Assembly: GCF_001511835.1 (NCBI RefSeq)
Contig: NZ_LN997848.1
Coordinates: 2,108,001-2,172,000, forward strand
Direction: 5' to 3'
DNA: 64,000 bases
Source of the DNA: Magnetospirillum sp. XM-1
Lineage (GTDB): Bacteria > Pseudomonadota > Alphaproteobacteria > Rhodospirillales > Magnetospirillaceae
The translations under genes and the position numbers were made by a program. Shown piece after piece: positions 28,718 through 37,264 of the stretch (positions are counted from its first letter, which is position 1; every line of letters starts with the position of its first letter). The notes beneath the pieces were generated by a model that made no database searches, was not told the origin of the DNA, and saw nothing but the letters and a program-made list of their open reading frames with translations.

Positions 28718-30684
28718 GGCGCGATGCACGAAGCGGGGAAATAGACGCTGACCGTGGTTCCCTTGCCGGGGATCGAGCGGATGTCCAGGCAACCGCCGTG
28801 CAGCTCCGCCAGGGACTTGGCCAGCGGCAGGCCCAGCCCGGCGCCCTCGAAGCGGCGGTCCAGGCCGGTGTCCACCTGACCGAAGGGCGAGAGCGCGACG
28901 GCGATGTCCGCCTCGCTCATGCCGATGCCGGTATCGGCCACGTGGAAGGCGATGCCGCCCGACCCCAGTCTTTCGCCCCTGAGGGTGACGCTGCCGCCCG
29001 GCGGCGTGAACTTGACGGCGTTGCCCAGCAGGTTGATCAGGATCTGCTTGCTTCGCCTGGAATCGATCAGCAGTTGGGGCAGCGAATCCGGCAGCTCCTC
29101 GGCCAGCCGGATGCCGCCGGCTTCGGCGCGGGTGCTGACCAGCCTCAGGCTGGAATCGGCCAGTTCGTGCGGGTCGACCGGCTCGATGCACAAGGTGAAG
29201 GCGCCGATCTCGATGCGCGAGATGTCCAGGATGTCGTTGATCATGGCCAGCAGGTGCTGTCCCGCCGAGTTGATGTCCTGGCCGTAGACGCGGTAGCGCT
29301 CGCCCACCGGCCCGAACATCTCGCGCGCGATGATCTCCGAGAAGCCCAGGATGGCGTTCAAGGGCGTGCGCAATTCATGGCTCATGGCGGCCAGGAAGTC
29401 GGTCTTGGTCCGGTTGGCCGCCTGGGCCAGCGCCGTCGCCTCGCGCAGGCGCTGCTCCGCTTGGTGCCGGTGGGTGACGTCGTGGGCGATGACCATCACC
29501 CGGGGCGTGCCGTCCTGGTCGGTGGGGTAGGGGGTCATGGTGGTTTCGAACCAGCGGCCGTCGCGCTCGTCCTCGAAATAGACGGCGCGGCCCTCGAACA
29601 CCGCCTGCTGGGCGTGGGCGAAGCGGCGTTCGGCCACCTGGGGCGGCATGGTGGAGAAGATGTTGGCGCCGATCATGTCGTCCTTGCCGACCCCCAGGCC
29701 GCGCGCCGCTTCCTCGTTCAGGTCGACGATGACGCCGTCCAGGCGGATCAGCAGGACCAGCAGGCCGGGCGCGTCCAGCATGGCGCGCGCCATGGTGGCC
29801 GCCTCGCGCAGCGATTCCTCGGCCCTGGCTCGCGCCGTGATGTCGGTGAAGGTGCTGATGAAGCCGCGTCCGGGGATGGGGTTGCCGCGCACCTCGATCA
29901 CCGTGCCGTCGGGCCGCGCGCGGTCGAAGGCATGGGACTCCATCTTGCGGGCCTGTTCCACCCGCTGGTCGGCCAGCTCCGCCGGATTGCCGGGGCCGTA
30001 TTCGCCGCGCTGGGCGTTGTAGAGCATGAATTCGCGGAAATTGATGCCCTTGATGTTGAAGCTGACCGGAATCTGGGTCAGTTCGAAGAAGCCCTGGTTG
30101 GCCACCACCAGATTGAGGTCGTTGTCGAACAGGCAGACGCCTTGCGGCATATGCTGGACGGTGGCTTCCAGAAATTCGCCATAGGCGCGGTGGCGTTCCT
30201 CGCTTTCGCGCAGCGCCTGGGTGCGGCGCTCGACCATCTGGTCGAGGCGGTCGTTGGAATCGCGCAGGTTCTCGGCCACCTGCCGGTTGACCGTCACATC
30301 CGAGTAGGTGGTGACGAAGCCGCCGCCGGGCAGGGGATTGCCGATGATTTCCAGGATGGTGCCGTTGGGCCGGGTCCGCTCGAAGCGATGGGGGCGGAAC
30401 TCCAGCGCCGAAGCCACCCGGGCGCCCACATAGGCCTCGACGTCGCAATCGCCGTATTCGCCGCGCCGTGCGTTGAAGCGGATGATGTCTTCGAACTTCA
30501 GGCCGTGATGGAGAAAGCCTTCGGGAAAGTCGTGAAGGTCGGCGAATTGCTGGTTCCACAGCATCAGGCGCAACTCGGCGGAAAACACCGAAATGCCCTG
30601 GTCGAGGTGGTCAAGAACGCCGTGCATCATGGTCATGTCGATACCATGACCCGGCGGCATGTCCTCCCGGCCCTTATCCGTCAT
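28714..30684 (-). CDS. Triple-PAS sensor histidine kinase
   Basis: A 656-residue kinase with no obvious membrane segment, so probably cytosolic. Three PAS-like domains lie at about residues 20-145, 165-300 and 300-410; the first two are related, each with NARRGEYG or NAQRGEYG and a family-typical NPLPGGGFV or NPIPGRGFI. HisKA has [19 protein letters not shown] with H436, and the HATPase domain has [20 protein letters not shown] and [18 protein letters not shown] lies 7 bases before the ATG at 30684; a TTG 14 codons upstream is a weaker start. No response regulator is adjacent, so it is orphan here. It lies 67 bases after the metallo-beta-lactamase/haemerythrin fusion. Confidence 0.88.
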   Translation of the reverse strand: MTDKGREDMPPGHGIDMTMMHGVLDHLDQGISVFSAELRLMLWNQQFADLHDFPEGFLHHGLKFEDIIRFNARRGEYGDCDVEAYVGARVASALEFRPHRFERTRPNGTILEIIGNPLPGGGFVTTYSDVTVNRQVAENLRDSNDRLDQMVERRTQALRESEERHRAYGEFLEATVQHMPQGVCLFDNDLNLVVANQGFFELTQIPVSFNIKGINFREFMLYNAQRGEYGPGNPAELADQRVEQARKMESHAFDRARPDGTVIEVRGNPIPGRGFISTFTDITARARAEESLREAATMARAMLDAPGLLVLLIRLDGVIVDLNEEAARGLGVGKDDMIGANIFSTMPPQVAERRFAHAQQAVFEGRAVYFEDERDGRWFETTMTPYPTDQDGTPRVMVIAHDVTHRHQAEQRLREATALAQAANRTKTDFLAAMSHELRTPLNAILGFSEIIAREMFGPVGERYRVYGQDINSAGQHLLAMINDILDISRIEIGAFTLCIEPVDPHELADSSLRLVSTRAEAGGIRLAEELPDSLPQLLIDSRRSKQILINLLGNAVKFTPPGGSVTLRGERLGSGGIAFHVADTGIGMSEADIAVALSPFGQVDTGLDRRFEGAGLGLPLAKSLAELHGGCLDIRSIPGKGTTVSVYFPASCIAP

Positions 30685-30751
30685 GCAATCGCCTCCCGGG
30701 GGGTCATTCTTGTTTTGATTGCTCAAACCGCCCTCCCATACGGTATTGACC

Positions 30752-33364
30752 TTAGTATACGCCCTTTGAATTGATGAAGGGGGCGTAGCGTCTGTCTTCC
30801 ATCAGTATGTGGTTGACGATCCAATCCTGCAGGAAGACCAGAACGTCTTTGGCGGTGACGGTGGACTGGGCCAGCTGTTCCTCCAGCTCGCGGATCTGGG
30901 CCATCAGGCGCCGGTGCTTGGCGGAATGGCCGCCGCCTTCGGGGTAGCCGTAGCGCTCCAGCAGGGCTTCCTCCTCGGCGAAGTGGTACATGGCGTAGCC
31001 CATCAGGAAGTCCAGCGCCTCGCTCACCTCGGTCTTGCCCTTGCCCAGGTGGACCGCCTCGATCAGGCGGTTGGACATCTCGAACAGGCGGCGGTGGTGA
31101 TTGTCGATGCGCTGGATGTTGACGGAATACTCCTCGCGCCAGACCAGATCGTCGGCGGTGACGATCTGGGCCTCGGCGCAGGCCCGGGTCCGGCGGTGGA
31201 AGGTCTCGAACAGCTTCCAGCGCACGCCGGGAATGTCCTGCAGCGTGCGGGCCGGCACCACGTAAAGCTCCATGGGTTCCAACGAGACCAGGCGCGACAG
31301 CCTGGGGGTCTCGAAGACGGCGGTCTCCTCGCCGAAGAAGTCGCCCGGGCCCAGGATTTCCAGTTCCTGGTCGCCCACCAGACGGCGGGCCGAGCCGGCC
31401 CGGATCAGCGCCACGTTGCGGTCGCCCACCGACAGCACTTCCCCGGCGGCGGCGGCGCACGGGCGCATGTCGGTGGCGATGCGGTTCAGGGTTCCGGTGG
31501 ACACCACTTCGCCGAACAGCCAAGTGTGGCTGAGGAATTCCCGGATTTCCATCAGCCGGGAGATGGCGGCGAACAGGTCGTGGCGCTTGACGAATTCCAG
31601 GTAGAAATCGGCGGACAGCCGAAGGGCCTGGACGTAGGAGGTGGCGCGGTAGGTTTCCATGGACGGCAGGCCGTGCAGCCCGGCCAGCTCTCCCAGCAGG
31701 GCGCCCGCCGACAGCAGCGAGCGCACCTGGCTGTCCGAGGACAGCATCTCCACCTGGCCGGCCAGCACCAGATAGATGGCGTTGCCGACGCTTCCCTCGC
31801 GGATCAGGATGGTTTCGGGATTGAAGCTTTCCAGCGGGCAATTGAGCAGCACCTGCAGGTGGGCGTCGCCGACCTCGGGGAAATAGCCGGCCAGATGCTC
31901 GTAGGCCGAGCGCCGGGCGAAATCGCGGTAGCTGCGCACCAGCACGTCCACCGTGCCGAACGAGGCGCCCGAACCGATGCGCTTTTGCTCGTCGGTCAAT
32001 TTCAGGGCGGTGTGGGACAAGATGATCTTGCGCGACCGGTCCTCGGCGAAATCCTGGGCGGCGCCATGGATCAGGCCGCCGCCGATGTCCACCTTCTTGA
32101 CGTCGGCCGGTTCGAAGTAATCGGCGACGATGCGCTCGAACCAGGCCAGCGACAGGCCCGGCTTGTCCGGGTCCTCGGAGATCATGCCCTCCAGGATGTC
32201 CAGCCCGGAAATGTCGGCCATGTGGGCGTAGGTGCGGTAGCCGCCCTCGGCCAGGACGCGGAAGTAGAAGGGGGTGGTCTCCACCGGGTGGGGCGAGAAG
32301 ACGGGGCGGACTTCCAGGCCGCCGGCGTCGTTCCACTCGCCCATCACCAGGTCGCAGACCTCGAAATAATCGGAAAAGTCCTCCTCCTCGATGGAGAGCA
32401 GGGCGGCCAGCTTCTTGGTCACCGCGGCGCGGACCAGTGGGGTGGCGAAGTACTTGATGCGCCGGTCGGCGCGGATCAGCGTGGTCAGCCCGGCGAAGTG
32501 GTCGTCATGGGAGTGGGTGTGGAAGATGCCTTCCACCTCGTTGATGCCGATGCCCAGCGAGTTGAGGGAGTAGATCAGGTTGGGGCCGGCGTCGATCAGG
32601 TAGATGCGGCCCTGGAACACCAGGATGGCCCCCATGCTGGGCCGCCGGATGTCCCAGCCGTCGCCGTCGCCGGAATGGATGACGGCGAAGTACTCGCGCG
32701 GGATCTGGTGGAAGCCCAGGGTGTAGGGGCATTCATGGATCTCGAAGGGCGGCAGGTTGAGGTCGACGTTGACGCTCTCGCCGCCATAGGAAAACTCGAA
32801 TTGATTGAGCGCGGTGCGGCGAAGCGTGACGCCGTCGGCGATCTCGATGGGCTCGTCGTCCAGGGCCTTGGTGGCGAGCAATTCCCGCGGATGCTGGATG
32901 CGGCCGAAGGCGAAGCGCAGCTTGAGGCGCATCATCTCCCGCGCGGTGGCCTCGTCCAGCCCGGCCTCCATCAGCTCCTCGATGGAGATCAGACCGTAAT
33001 TGCCGCGGTAGATGTACTGGAACTGCGCCTGAAGCTGCTCGTTGCGGCCGATCAGCAGGGGGCGGCGCCCGGTGTTGTTGGGGTGGCCGGGCAACAGCAT
33101 GCCCTGGCGGTAGAACATCTGCAGGACCGGGAATTCGGCCAGATTGCAGAAGGCGCCGTTCTGGATCATCACGTCGGAGAGCAGAATGGCCGACGGACCG
33201 GTCTCGCAGCGGATTCCCGCCACCTCGGCGGGACGGATCAGCCCGCGCAGCATCATGTGCTTGACCGAATCGGCGGGACAGCCGCACAGCACCCGCAGGT
33301 CGCGATCGGGGACTTCCACCCAGGAGAGGCCTGCGGCGATGTCAACCTTGATCAAGCCAGCCAT
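30752..33364 (-). CDS. Metallo-beta-lactamase / dual cNMP-binding / haemerythrin fusion protein
   Basis: An 870-residue predicted cytosolic protein. Residues 1-200 are an unrecognised N-terminal region. Residues 210-455 are a metallo-beta-lactamase fold with HTHSHDDH (H284, H286, D288, H289), H359, D384 and H451, a complete set of metal ligands as in flavodiiron or hydrolase types. Two CRP-like barrels follow at about 510-600 and 625-715, both with degenerate phosphate-binding cassettes (GELAGLHGLPSM and FFGEETAVFETPR). A C-terminal bacteriohaemerythrin domain (about 741-865) has H756, H794-x3-E798, H813-x3-H817 and H852-x4-D857. No flavodoxin domain is present, so it is not a normal flavodiiron NO reductase. 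An oxygen- or NO-responsive hydrolase or sensor is inference. Confidence 0.82.
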   Translation of the reverse strand: MAGLIKVDIAAGLSWVEVPDRDLRVLCGCPADSVKHMMLRGLIRPAEVAGIRCETGPSAILLSDVMIQNGAFCNLAEFPVLQMFYRQGMLLPGHPNNTGRRPLLIGRNEQLQAQFQYIYRGNYGLISIEELMEAGLDEATAREMMRLKLRFAFGRIQHPRELLATKALDDEPIEIADGVTLRRTALNQFEFSYGGESVNVDLNLPPFEIHECPYTLGFHQIPREYFAVIHSGDGDGWDIRRPSMGAILVFQGRIYLIDAGPNLIYSLNSLGIGINEVEGIFHTHSHDDHFAGLTTLIRADRRIKYFATPLVRAAVTKKLAALLSIEEEDFSDYFEVCDLVMGEWNDAGGLEVRPVFSPHPVETTPFYFRVLAEGGYRTYAHMADISGLDILEGMISEDPDKPGLSLAWFERIVADYFEPADVKKVDIGGGLIHGAAQDFAEDRSRKIILSHTALKLTDEQKRIGSGASFGTVDVLVRSYRDFARRSAYEHLAGYFPEVGDAHLQVLLNCPLESFNPETILIREGSVGNAIYLVLAGQVEMLSSDSQVRSLLSAGALLGELAGLHGLPSMETYRATSYVQALRLSADFYLEFVKRHDLFAAISRLMEIREFLSHTWLFGEVVSTGTLNRIATDMRPCAAAAGEVLSVGDRNVALIRAGSARRLVGDQELEILGPGDFFGEETAVFETPRLSRLVSLEPMELYVVPARTLQDIPGVRWKLFETFHRRTRACAEAQIVTADDLVWREEYSVNIQRIDNHHRRLFEMSNRLIEAVHLGKGKTEVSEALDFLMGYAMYHFAEEEALLERYGYPEGGGHSAKHRRLMAQIRELEEQLAQSTVTAKDVLVFLQDWIVNHILMEDRRYAPFINSKGVY

Positions 33365-33453
33365 GAAGCCCCCTCACGCTCGCGGCGAGGCCGGATAGGC
33401 CCTCAAGGTCGGGCGATGAGGCGTCGCATGCGGCCTTGGCCTTTGTTAGGGCG

Positions 33454-33482
33454 ATTATACATCAATAGTTTGGGGTGTCCAA
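33454..33482 (-). promoter_or_regulatory. Sigma70-type promoter for the fusion gene
   Basis: On the minus strand TTGGAC (33482-33477) and a perfect TATAAT (33459-33454) are separated by 17 bp. It lies about 90 bases upstream of the fusion-gene start at 33364 and directly after the diguanylate cyclase gene. Confidence 0.65.
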
Positions 33483-33490
33483 TTGCCGCT

Positions 33491-34417
33491 TCAACCGGGC
33501 TTGTCGGATTTGTCGTCCTGGCTCCAGGCGATAACCCGATTGCGTCCGCCGCGCTTGCCGTCGTACAGCGCGATGTCGGCGCGGTCGAGGGATTCCTCCA
33601 CCGACAGGTCGGCGGACAGTTCGGCCAGTCCGAAGCTGGCCGTGACGGGAATGGGCTGGCCCGTGGCGGTCGTGAGGTTCAGCCCGGCGACGGCGGCCCG
33701 CATGCGTTCGAGCACGTGCAGTCCCGCTTCCTGGGTGGCGGCGGGCAGGCAGACCAGGAATTCCTCGCCGCCATAGCGGTACAGGACGTCGTAAGGCCGC
33801 ACGGTATGGCGCAGCGCCTCCGCCACCGCCCGCAACACCCGGTCGCCCACCGCGTGGCCGTGGGTGTCGTTGATCCGCTTGAAATGGTCGATGTCGGCCA
33901 GCCCGACGCAGCAGGGCTGCTTCAGGCGGATGGCGCGGTCGCGCTCGCCGATCAGGTGGCTCATCATGGTTTGGCGGTTGCCCAGCCCGGTCAGCGCGTC
34001 CACCGTCGCCAGCGTGCGCCATGTGTCGCGCTCCAGCCCCTGGGCGGTGGTGCTGAAGGCCAGGACCAGGGCCATCATGGATTCGTAGTCCGAGGTGGTG
34101 ACCGTGTGCCCGTCGGCCGCCCGCTCGGTGATCTGCTCGGCCTTGGCGTGAATCTCGAGGTGCAGCTGTCCCAGCTCGGCGAAGGCGGGATAGCCGGCCA
34201 GGGCCGACTGGCCGGCGCCCTCGTACCAGTTGGTGAACCGGCAGTGCCCGGCCCCGGGGGTGGGGCGGGCCTGGTCGTCCCAGTTGAGGACCGAGCTGTA
34301 CCAGGATTGCAGCCAGTCCACATGGCTGGTCAGGGCGTGCTGATAGGCGGCGAGGCTGGCGAAGACCTGTTCCGTCTGAACATGGATCTGGGTGGAATCC
34401 TCGGGCTCGCTGGTCAT
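33491..34417 (-). CDS. CZB-domain diguanylate cyclase (DgcZ-like)
   Basis: A 308-residue cytosolic protein. The N-terminal region (about residues 18-120) matches the chemoreceptor zinc-binding (CZB) pattern with H32 (HVDW), C59, H86 and H90, close to the spacing of the zinc ligands in E. coli DgcZ. The GGDEF domain (about 138-305) has the catalytic motif GGEEF at 216-220 and the product-inhibition site RPYD (207-210) five residues upstream. It should make c-di-GMP and is probably inhibited by zinc. The ATG at 34417 overlaps the TGA of the upstream cNMP-EAL gene (ATGA), so cyclase and phosphodiesterase are coupled. Confidence 0.88.
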   Translation of the reverse strand: MTSEPEDSTQIHVQTEQVFASLAAYQHALTSHVDWLQSWYSSVLNWDDQARPTPGAGHCRFTNWYEGAGQSALAGYPAFAELGQLHLEIHAKAEQITERAADGHTVTTSDYESMMALVLAFSTTAQGLERDTWRTLATVDALTGLGNRQTMMSHLIGERDRAIRLKQPCCVGLADIDHFKRINDTHGHAVGDRVLRAVAEALRHTVRPYDVLYRYGGEEFLVCLPAATQEAGLHVLERMRAAVAGLNLTTATGQPIPVTASFGLAELSADLSVEESLDRADIALYDGKRGGRNRVIAWSQDDKSDKPG

Positions 34418-35568
34418 GACGCCAGGCTCCCCAGGGTCTCGTCCACCGCGGCCGGGGCGGCGAAATGGGTGCCCTGGCCCAGGGTGAACCCCATTTCCAG
34501 CAGCGCGCCGGCGGCTTCTCCCGATTCGATGCCTTCGGCGATGACCTCGATGCCCAGCCGGGCGCACAGATCCTTAAGGCCTTCCAGCACGCCGCGTTGG
34601 CGGGGCGAGGACTCGATGCCCTCCACCATGCTGCCGTCGATCTTCAGGATGTCGATGGGCAGGCGATAGAGGAAGGCCAGCGGCGAGAAGCCGGTGCCGA
34701 AATCGTCGAGCGCGATGCGGATGCCGCAATCGCGCAACTCGGCCAGCAGGCTGTCGGCGTCCGAGGTCTCGTCGATCAGCATGGTCTCGGTGATCTCGAC
34801 GCAGATGCGGCTGGGCGGCAGGCGGTGCTGGGCCAGCATGCGCTTCAGGGTGTCGACCAGGGTGCGGTCGCGCAGGTGCCAGGCCGAGATGTTGATGGCC
34901 ACGAAAGGAGAGCCCTCGCCCCGTCCGAAGCCGGCGCAGATGTTCAGCGCCCGGTCGGCCATGGTCAGGTCGATGCGGCGGATCAGGCCGGTGCGCCGTG
35001 CCAGCGGCAGGAAGGCGCAAGGCGTCATCAGGCCGAACTTGTCCGAGCGCCAGCGCGCCAACGTCTCGTATCCCCGGATGGCTCCGCTCCGCAGATCGAC
35101 GATGGGCTGGAGGAACGGCTCGATCTCGCCCCGGATGATGCCTTCGGCGATGTCGCGCTCGCGCAGGATTTCCTCGAAGCCCGGCCCGAATTCCGAGCTT
35201 TGCAGCGCCGCCATGACCGCGGCTTCGTCCAGGCTGCGCGAATTGCGCAGCCGTCCCACCAGCTTGCGCATCAGTTCCGCGAAGAACGGGTCGGAGCGGG
35301 CGATGGATTGCTGGATCTTCTCGGCGCGCACCGTCACCAGCCGCGCCGGCGTCTGGGCGATGGCGGTGGCCGAGCGGGGCTCGCCGTCGATGACGCCCAA
35401 TTCGCCGAACACCTCGCCCGGCCCCAGCAGGGCCAGGGGGCGGGCTTCGCACTCTCCCGGGCCGTCATGGCGGATCTGGATGGTGCCCGCCTCGATCAGA
35501 TAGGCCATGTCGGCGCTATCACCCTGGCGGAAGATCACCTCGCCCGCCGCAACATCCCTGGTCAGCAT
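34414..35568 (-). CDS. cNMP-binding / EAL-domain c-di-GMP phosphodiesterase
   Basis: A 384-residue protein without membrane segments. Residues 1-110 form a CRP-like cyclic-nucleotide-binding domain with a good phosphate-binding cassette (FGELGVIDGEPRSATAIA). Residues about 145-384 form an EAL domain with ETLARW (E168), INIS, EITET, DDFGTGF, KIDGS, AEGIES and GQGTHF, so the metal and catalytic residues appear present although the signature reads ETL. It should degrade c-di-GMP to pGpG. ATG 35568 is chosen because the cNMP domain begins there; upstream in-frame sequence has no family character. It overlaps the cyclase gene. Confidence 0.82.
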   Translation of the reverse strand: MLTRDVAAGEVIFRQGDSADMAYLIEAGTIQIRHDGPGECEARPLALLGPGEVFGELGVIDGEPRSATAIAQTPARLVTVRAEKIQQSIARSDPFFAELMRKLVGRLRNSRSLDEAAVMAALQSSEFGPGFEEILRERDIAEGIIRGEIEPFLQPIVDLRSGAIRGYETLARWRSDKFGLMTPCAFLPLARRTGLIRRIDLTMADRALNICAGFGRGEGSPFVAINISAWHLRDRTLVDTLKRMLAQHRLPPSRICVEITETMLIDETSDADSLLAELRDCGIRIALDDFGTGFSPLAFLYRLPIDILKIDGSMVEGIESSPRQRGVLEGLKDLCARLGIEVIAEGIESGEAAGALLEMGFTLGQGTHFAAPAAVDETLGSLAS

Positions 35569-35660
35569 GCCCTCGTCCGCTCCGCGAAACGCCCGTCGAA
35601 TATGAATGGGTAGTGAACCATGCCCGGTGGCCGCCGGGCAAGAATAAGGTGGACTACCTA

Positions 35661-36041
35661 TCAACCGGGAGGTGGCGGCAGGGTGATGCGGACCGGCAGG
35701 CCTTCCTGCAGCGCGGCGCGCGACAGCAAGGTGTTGACGGCGTCCATGGCGCGGTCCACCGCCCAGCGGATCTGGACCTCGCCCCCCTGGTTGCCGTGCG
35801 CCACCGCCTCGGGAAGGATGCTCTTCTGCAAGAAGGCGGCGAAGCCGGCCAGGGCGCGGGCGCTCAGTTCCAGCCCGTCGCCGGGAATCTCGAAATCGGG
35901 GCCTTGCTCCACCGTGTCGGCGATACGGCGCAGGACCGCCATCATGTCGGCCGTCCGCGCATCCAGGGCGGCTGGGGCGGCGGCGGCGGTCTTGGCGGCG
36001 ACGAAGCGAAGCATGGAGGAAAAGAATAGGTACTGACTCAT
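35661..36041 (-). CDS. Small protein of unknown function
   Basis: A 126-residue predicted soluble protein that I do not recognise. It is alanine-rich with a mostly helical pattern and ends in a short proline run. AAAGG lies about 9-10 bases upstream of the ATG. It is the first gene of a minus-strand run with the cNMP-EAL gene (92-base gap that includes a GC palindrome at 35622-35639) and is divergent from the bacteriohaemerythrin. Codon position bias looks like its neighbours, so I take it as a real gene. A role in the local c-di-GMP circuit is possible from context only. Confidence 0.6.
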   Translation of the reverse strand: MSQYLFFSSMLRFVAAKTAAAAPAALDARTADMMAVLRRIADTVEQGPDFEIPGDGLELSARALAGFAAFLQKSILPEAVAHGNQGGEVQIRWAVDRAMDAVNTLLSRAALQEGLPVRITLPPPPG

Positions 36042-36144
36042 GGATCATAACCTTTGGTATGCGCGACGAATTCTTCTACGACGATCGGCTCGATTTTGGC
36101 AAAAAACTGTCATCTTGCAGCGGGAAAGCGTTACAGAGCGTCGT

Positions 36145-36158
36145 TTGATTGATCACAA
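36145..36158. promoter_or_regulatory. Degenerate FNR-like box upstream of bacteriohaemerythrin
   Basis: TTGATTGATCACAA fits the minimal TTG-N8-CAA pattern of CRP/FNR-family sites, with a good left half and a poor right half. It lies 43 bases upstream of the haemerythrin ATG, in the divergent promoter region. Confidence 0.3.
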
Positions 36159-36200
36159 AAATTGGAGGACTATTTCATTGTACTTCCACGGGGGGTGGAC

Positions 36201-36620
36201 ATGGCATCAAGCTACAGCATTGGACACCAGATCCTCGACGACGACCATGATCGCATGATCGCGATCTGGCGTGAACTGGAAGCCAGCCGGACGCTGGACG
36301 CCGCCAAATCGGCGGCGGCGCGGCTGATGGGCGAGGCGGGGGAGCACTTCATCCGCGAGGAGCAGCAGATGCTTCACTGCGGTTTTCCCGATTACGTACG
36401 GCACAAGGCGCTGCATGCCGAGATGGCGGCCGCCCTGCGCCGGGTGCTGCTGTTGCCGCTGCTTTCGTCCGTCAACCACGAAGAATTCGTCTCGGCGGTC
36501 CGCAGCCTGATGGAAAAGTGGGTGATGGCCCACATCCTGGGGGAGGATTCCAAGCTGGCTCCCTATATCCGGGCCGCCGCCGCCGCCCGCCGTCCGGCCG
36601 CCGCCGCCGCGCGGGTCTGA
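36201..36620 (+). CDS. Bacteriohaemerythrin
   Basis: A 139-residue four-helix non-haem diiron protein that binds oxygen reversibly and, in some species, NO. All seven expected ligands are present: H16, H49-x3-E53, H68-x3-H72 and H111-x4-D116. The C-terminus ends in an alanine/arginine-rich tail of about 20 residues. The ATG at 36201 is preceded by GGGGGGTGG; a TTG 39 bases upstream is a less likely start. It is divergent from the c-di-GMP genes and paired by theme with the haemerythrin domain of the large fusion protein. Confidence 0.9.
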   Translation: MASSYSIGHQILDDDHDRMIAIWRELEASRTLDAAKSAAARLMGEAGEHFIREEQQMLHCGFPDYVRHKALHAEMAAALRRVLLLPLLSSVNHEEFVSAVRSLMEKWVMAHILGEDSKLAPYIRAAAAARRPAAAAARV

Positions 36621-36637
36621 GCGCCCCCGGTTCGTCG

Positions 36638-36674
36638 GCGACCTGATCGGAGTCCCCGCGACTTGATCGGAGTC
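36638..36674. repeat. Two tandem 20-bp-period repeats containing an FNR-like half-site
   Basis: GCGACCTGATCGGAGTC at 36638-36654 is repeated with one change as GCGACTTGATCGGAGTC at 36658-36674, a period of exactly 20 bp (about two helical turns). The repeats lie upstream of the copper genes. Confidence 0.55.
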
Positions 36675-36676
36675 AA
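36663..36676. promoter_or_regulatory. FNR/NNR-like box upstream of the copper genes
   Basis: TTGATCGGAGTCAA matches the consensus TTGAT-N4-ATCAA at nine of ten fixed positions. It lies 52 bases before the DUF2946-like gene, a distance usual for activation by CRP/FNR-family anaerobic regulators. Confidence 0.5.
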
Positions 36677-36728
36677 TGTCTGTGGTCGCCGGGCGTGCGT
36701 TCCTGTAGGACCCCCGAGGAGGACCGCC

Positions 36729-37166
36729 TTGCGTTCTGGCCCCGCCGTTCCGTCCATCTTCCGCTTCGGCCGCAGCCCCATGGCGCGGCTGCTGGCGGTC
36801 GCGCTGGTGGCGGCGGGCTTTGTCTTCCAGGGGCTGCTTCCCGGTCTCGATCTGGCGTTCAGGGGGGAAACCCTCCTGGTGACGCTGGCTGCGCGGACTG
36901 GAATCTGCCACGCGTCACCCGCGGGCGGAACCGAGCGTACGGCGGTTCCATCCCCCATGGGCGACGAGGAGCAGTCCGAAAGCCATGGATGCTGCCTGGT
37001 GTGTCAGGCCGCGTCGCCGGCGAAAGGGGCTTTGCCGTCCCCAACCTTCAAAGTACCCACCGCAGGTACGGCAGGGCTTCGCATCGCCGCGACGGGCTCG
37101 TCACGCATGGACGGGCAGGCATCCCGCCACCGGCTCGCCCGCGGCCCTCCGATCGCGGCGGCTTGA
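36729..37166 (+). CDS. DUF2946-like copper-associated membrane protein
   Basis: A 145-residue protein with one hydrophobic segment (about residues 19-37) and a periplasmic part that carries a single Cys in TGICHA and a CCLVC cluster after a His/Glu-rich stretch (ESHGCCLVC), ending ARGPPIAAA. This layout is that of the DUF2946 family, which is often next to copper genes. The start is TTG at 36729 because GAGGAGGA at 36716-36723 sits at proper spacing; no ATG has an equal site. It precedes PCuAC by 98 bases. Metal binding is inference. Confidence 0.62.
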   Translation: MRSGPAVPSIFRFGRSPMARLLAVALVAAGFVFQGLLPGLDLAFRGETLLVTLAARTGICHASPAGGTERTAVPSPMGDEEQSESHGCCLVCQAASPAKGALPSPTFKVPTAGTAGLRIAATGSSRMDGQASRHRLARGPPIAAA

Positions 37167-37264
37167 CGTCGCCCGCCGCCATCCCTGAAATGTCCCATCG
37201 CGAACTTTTCGCCGTCCCCATCCGTCGGGGGCGATTGCACCTGTCTACTGTCTGGAGTTTCCCG

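Noticed and set aside
30685..30726. TTG start for the histidine kinase, 14 codons upstream
   Set aside because: The GGGAGG site is spaced well for ATG 30684 and only 3 bases from the TTG.
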